A stretch of DNA of 7,521 nucleotides from Pyrinomonadaceae bacterium (GTDB lineage: Bacteria > Acidobacteriota > Blastocatellia > Pyrinomonadales > Pyrinomonadaceae): assembly GCA_026786155.1 (NCBI GenBank), contig JAJAYR010000353.1:1-7521 (forward strand), given 5' to 3'. Positions 5,890-7,521 of the stretch are shown here, piece by piece. Made by a program: the position numbers and the translations under genes. The stretch's first letter is position 1. Each line of letters begins with the position of its first letter. The notes beneath the pieces were generated by a model. It had not been told where the DNA came from and made no database searches. It was given only the letters and a program-made list of their open reading frames with translations.

Positions 5890-6071
5890 AACGCGGCTCG
5901 TTGTTAAGGCATCTTCGACGACACGGCTGCTTTTTGAAACGCGAAGGAAAAGAACATTCGCTACGGTGCAATCCGCTGACCGGCGCAACCGAAGCCGTGC
6001 CGCGACATACAGAAATATCGAACCTTTTGGCAAAGAAAATTTGCCGGAATTTGTCCATACCGAATCCATAA
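5886..6071 (+). CDS. hicA: HicA-family mRNA interferase toxin, compact form (second pair)
   Basis: The 61-residue product is a compact HicA/YcfA-type RNase toxin. Visible family elements are L-L-R-H-L-R-R-H-G-C (6-15), then K-R-E-G-K-E-H-S-L (18-26) with the putative catalytic histidine H24. The segment N-P-L-T-G-A-T-E-A-V-P-R-H-T-E-I (29-44) contains the hallmark P-R-H, and A-K-K-I-C-R-N-L-S-I-P (49-59) closes the protein. It differs from the first HicA in length and motif wording and belongs to another HicA branch. At residue 27 it has Arg (CGG, 5964-5966), where I recall Trp or another aromatic in relatives; a single base change from TGG would explain this, so activity may be altered. The frame overlaps hicB2 by four bases and stops four bases before nuoN. 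Family membership is confident; toxicity is inferred. Confidence 0.9.
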   Translation: MKRGSLLRHLRRHGCFLKREGKEHSLRCNPLTGATEAVPRHTEISNLLAKKICRNLSIPNP

Positions 6072-6074
6072 TTT
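6068..6074 (+). repeat. right copy of 7-bp direct repeat flanking the hicB2-hicA2 insertion
   Basis: This ATAATTT copy contains the hicA2 stop codon (TAA, 6069-6071) and ends one base before the nuoN ATG. Collapsing the two copies would leave nuoM and nuoN separated by only seven bases, a normal spacing for this operon. Confidence 0.35.
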
Positions 6075-6075
6075 G

Positions 6076-7521
6076 ATGAACACATTTTTATTTCAATTAA
6101 CTAATCCGAACGTCAATGTTTCGATAATTTTGCCCGAAGTGATTGTCGCCGTCGCGGGCATCGTCGTGATACTTTACGACACTTTTTTTCCGAAACAGCG
6201 CACGGTTACGGGGATTATTTCTATCGTCGGACTCAGTTTGGCGGGCATCGTTTTATATACGATGTGGTCTGACGGCACGACTGCGCCGAACGCCTGGAAC
6301 GGAATGATTGTCAACGACAACCTGCGGCTCAGCTTTTCGTTCGTCTTTTTGCTGGTAACGGCGATGACTGTTTTGATTTCGACCGTTTGGACGGAGCGCG
6401 AAGACGTTCCCATCGGCGAATATCATTGTCTTTTATTATTTGCCACCGTCGGAATGATGTTTATGGCTTCGGGCAACGATTTGGTCGTGATTTTTCTCGG
6501 TTTGGAAACTTCTTCAATCGCTACTTACGTGATGGCTGGTTTGCGCCGTTCGGATTTGCGCTCGAACGAATCTTCGATGAAGTATTTTATTTTAGGTTCG
6601 TTCGCGTCGGCGTTTCTGCTTTACGGAATGGCTCTGATTTACGGCGCGACCGGCACGACGAACATCACGGAAATAGCCGCGAAAGTCGCCGACCCGAATT
6701 TTCCGGCTCTGCTTTTAATCGGCGCGGCGATGTTGATTGTCGGTTTCGGTTTCAAAGTCGCCACCGTTCCGTTTCACGTTTGGACGCCGGATGTTTATGA
6801 AGGTGCGCCGACTCCGGTAACGGCGTTTATGGCGGCGGGACCGAAAACGGCGGCGTTCGCTTCGTTCGTCAGAGTTTTCGTTCTCGGTTTTCCGCTCGTC
6901 GCGGGCGCACAGGCTTCGGGAGTTTTGCACGAATCGTGGATTACGGCTTTGACCGTGATAGCAATGCTGACGATGACCGTCGGCAACGTCGCGGCGATTG
7001 TCCAGAATAACGTCAAGCGAATGCTGGCTTATTCGTCAATCGCGCACGCCGGTTACGCGCTCGTCGGCTTTATCGGCGCGGGAATGGCGAAAACCGACGC
7101 GGCGCGTGATGCGGCAATCGCGTCGGTCGCGTTTTATATGCTGACTTACGCCGTTACCAATCTCGGCGCGTTTGCGGTTGTTACGCTTTTGGCGCAGAAA
7201 AACGATAGAAGAACGGAGTTTGAAGATTACAACGGCATCGGTTTCAAAACGCCGGTTTTAGCATTTTCGCTTTCCTTGTTTATGCTTTCGCTTTTAGGAT
7301 TGCCTTTAACGGCGGGCTTTATGGGCAAAGTTCTGGTGTTTCGCCCCGCGCTCGAAGCGGGCAATACTTTGCTGACGCTGCTGGTCGTCGTCGCGGTCGT
7401 CAACACGGCGATTTCGGCTTATTATTATTTGCGTTTGATTGTCGTGATGTTCTTCCGCGAACTCGCTGATGAATGGATTGCGCCGCGCATTCCGGCGGCT
7501 CTGGCGGCGGTTTTAGTCATC
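6076..7521 (+). CDS. nuoN: NADH-quinone oxidoreductase subunit N (NuoN), 3' end beyond window
   Basis: NuoN is the third antiporter-like proton-pumping subunit of complex I, next to the NuoK/NuoJ region. The frame stays open for 482 codons to the window edge; E. coli NuoN has 485, so probably most of the protein is here. Key residues are E144 in L-G-L-E-T-S-S, K227 in G-F-G-F-K-V-A, and K257 in A-G-P-K-T-A-A. K314-R315 precede M-L-A-Y-S-S-I-A-H, and K418 lies in G-F-M-G-K. They match E. coli E133, K217, K247 and K395. The signature P-F-H-V-W-T-P-D-V-Y-E-G-A-P-T-P-V-T (232-249) is diagnostic. The ATG at 6076 is four bases after the hicA2 stop; no Shine-Dalgarno is visible and the first codons are AT-rich, so re-initiation after hicA2 translation is plausible. 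No internal frameshift was found on reading through. Confidence 0.96.
   Translation, partial: MNTFLFQLTNPNVNVSIILPEVIVAVAGIVVILYDTFFPKQRTVTGIISIVGLSLAGIVLYTMWSDGTTAPNAWNGMIVNDNLRLSFSFVFLLVTAMTVLISTVWTEREDVPIGEYHCLLLFATVGMMFMASGNDLVVIFLGLETSSIATYVMAGLRRSDLRSNESSMKYFILGSFASAFLLYGMALIYGATGTTNITEIAAKVADPNFPALLLIGAAMLIVGFGFKVATVPFHVWTPDVYEGAPTPVTAFMAAGPKTAAFASFVRVFVLGFPLVAGAQASGVLHESWITALTVIAMLTMTVGNVAAIVQNNVKRMLAYSSIAHAGYALVGFIGAGMAKTDAARDAAIASVAFYMLTYAVTNLGAFAVVTLLAQKNDRRTEFEDYNGIGFKTPVLAFSLSLFMLSLLGLPLTAGFMGKVLVFRPALEAGNTLLTLLVVVAVVNTAISAYYYLRLIVVMFFRELADEWIAPRIPAALAAVLVI

Noticed and set aside
6387..6800. 137-codon + strand frame inside nuoN
   Set aside because: It is out of frame with nuoN, whose own frame is open and carries all conserved motifs; the overlapping translation resembles no protein.
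1..7521. Transposase, integrase, CRISPR array, tRNA or other RNA gene
   Set aside because: No such sequence was recognised on either strand, and there is no gene-free stretch long enough to hold most of them.

Overview
This window lies inside a bacterial nuo operon, which encodes respiratory complex I (NADH:quinone oxidoreductase). All genes are on the + strand and run nuoK, nuoL, nuoM, nuoN, the proton-pumping membrane arm in the usual order. nuoN is cut by the right edge after 482 codons. The organism is a respiring bacterium of moderate GC. The overall protein style suggests Acidobacteriota (Blastocatellia-like), but that is an impression and not something I can prove here.

The unusual point is that each of the three junctions between these subunits carries extra genes unrelated to respiration. 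Between nuoK and nuoL there are three: an AbiEii-like nucleotidyltransferase (382-966), a short HicB antitoxin (969-1175) and a HicA mRNA-interferase toxin (1175-1396). Between nuoL and nuoM there is one unrecognised 94-residue acidic protein (3744-4028). Between nuoM and nuoN there is a second, clearly different HicB/HicA pair (5671-5889 and 5886-6071). All extra genes are co-oriented with nuo and separated by at most 48 bases. No convincing internal promoter or terminator is visible, so they are probably co-transcribed with complex I.

The nucleotidyltransferase and hicB2, which begin the first and third insertions, have a clear Shine-Dalgarno sequence and nearly the same start context (AGGAGTTT, optional A, GCGATGCG). 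The nuo genes show little or no Shine-Dalgarno and mostly begin in AT-rich DNA. The hicB2-hicA2 insertion is bounded by a 7-bp direct repeat (ATAATTT). Both HicB proteins are about 70 residues long and lack the C-terminal DNA-binding domain of longer HicB proteins, so they probably do not autoregulate by operator binding and depend on nuo transcription.

NuoL is long (774 residues against 613 in E. coli) because of two hydrophilic loops, one strikingly rich in His and Asp. The window reads as a respiratory operon that has accumulated small toxin-antitoxin-type cassettes at its gene junctions. They may be passive passengers protected by an important operon, or they may couple toxin control and nuo mRNA cleavage to complex I expression. 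No RNA genes, CRISPR arrays or transposases are seen, and no gene-free stretch exceeds 48 bases.
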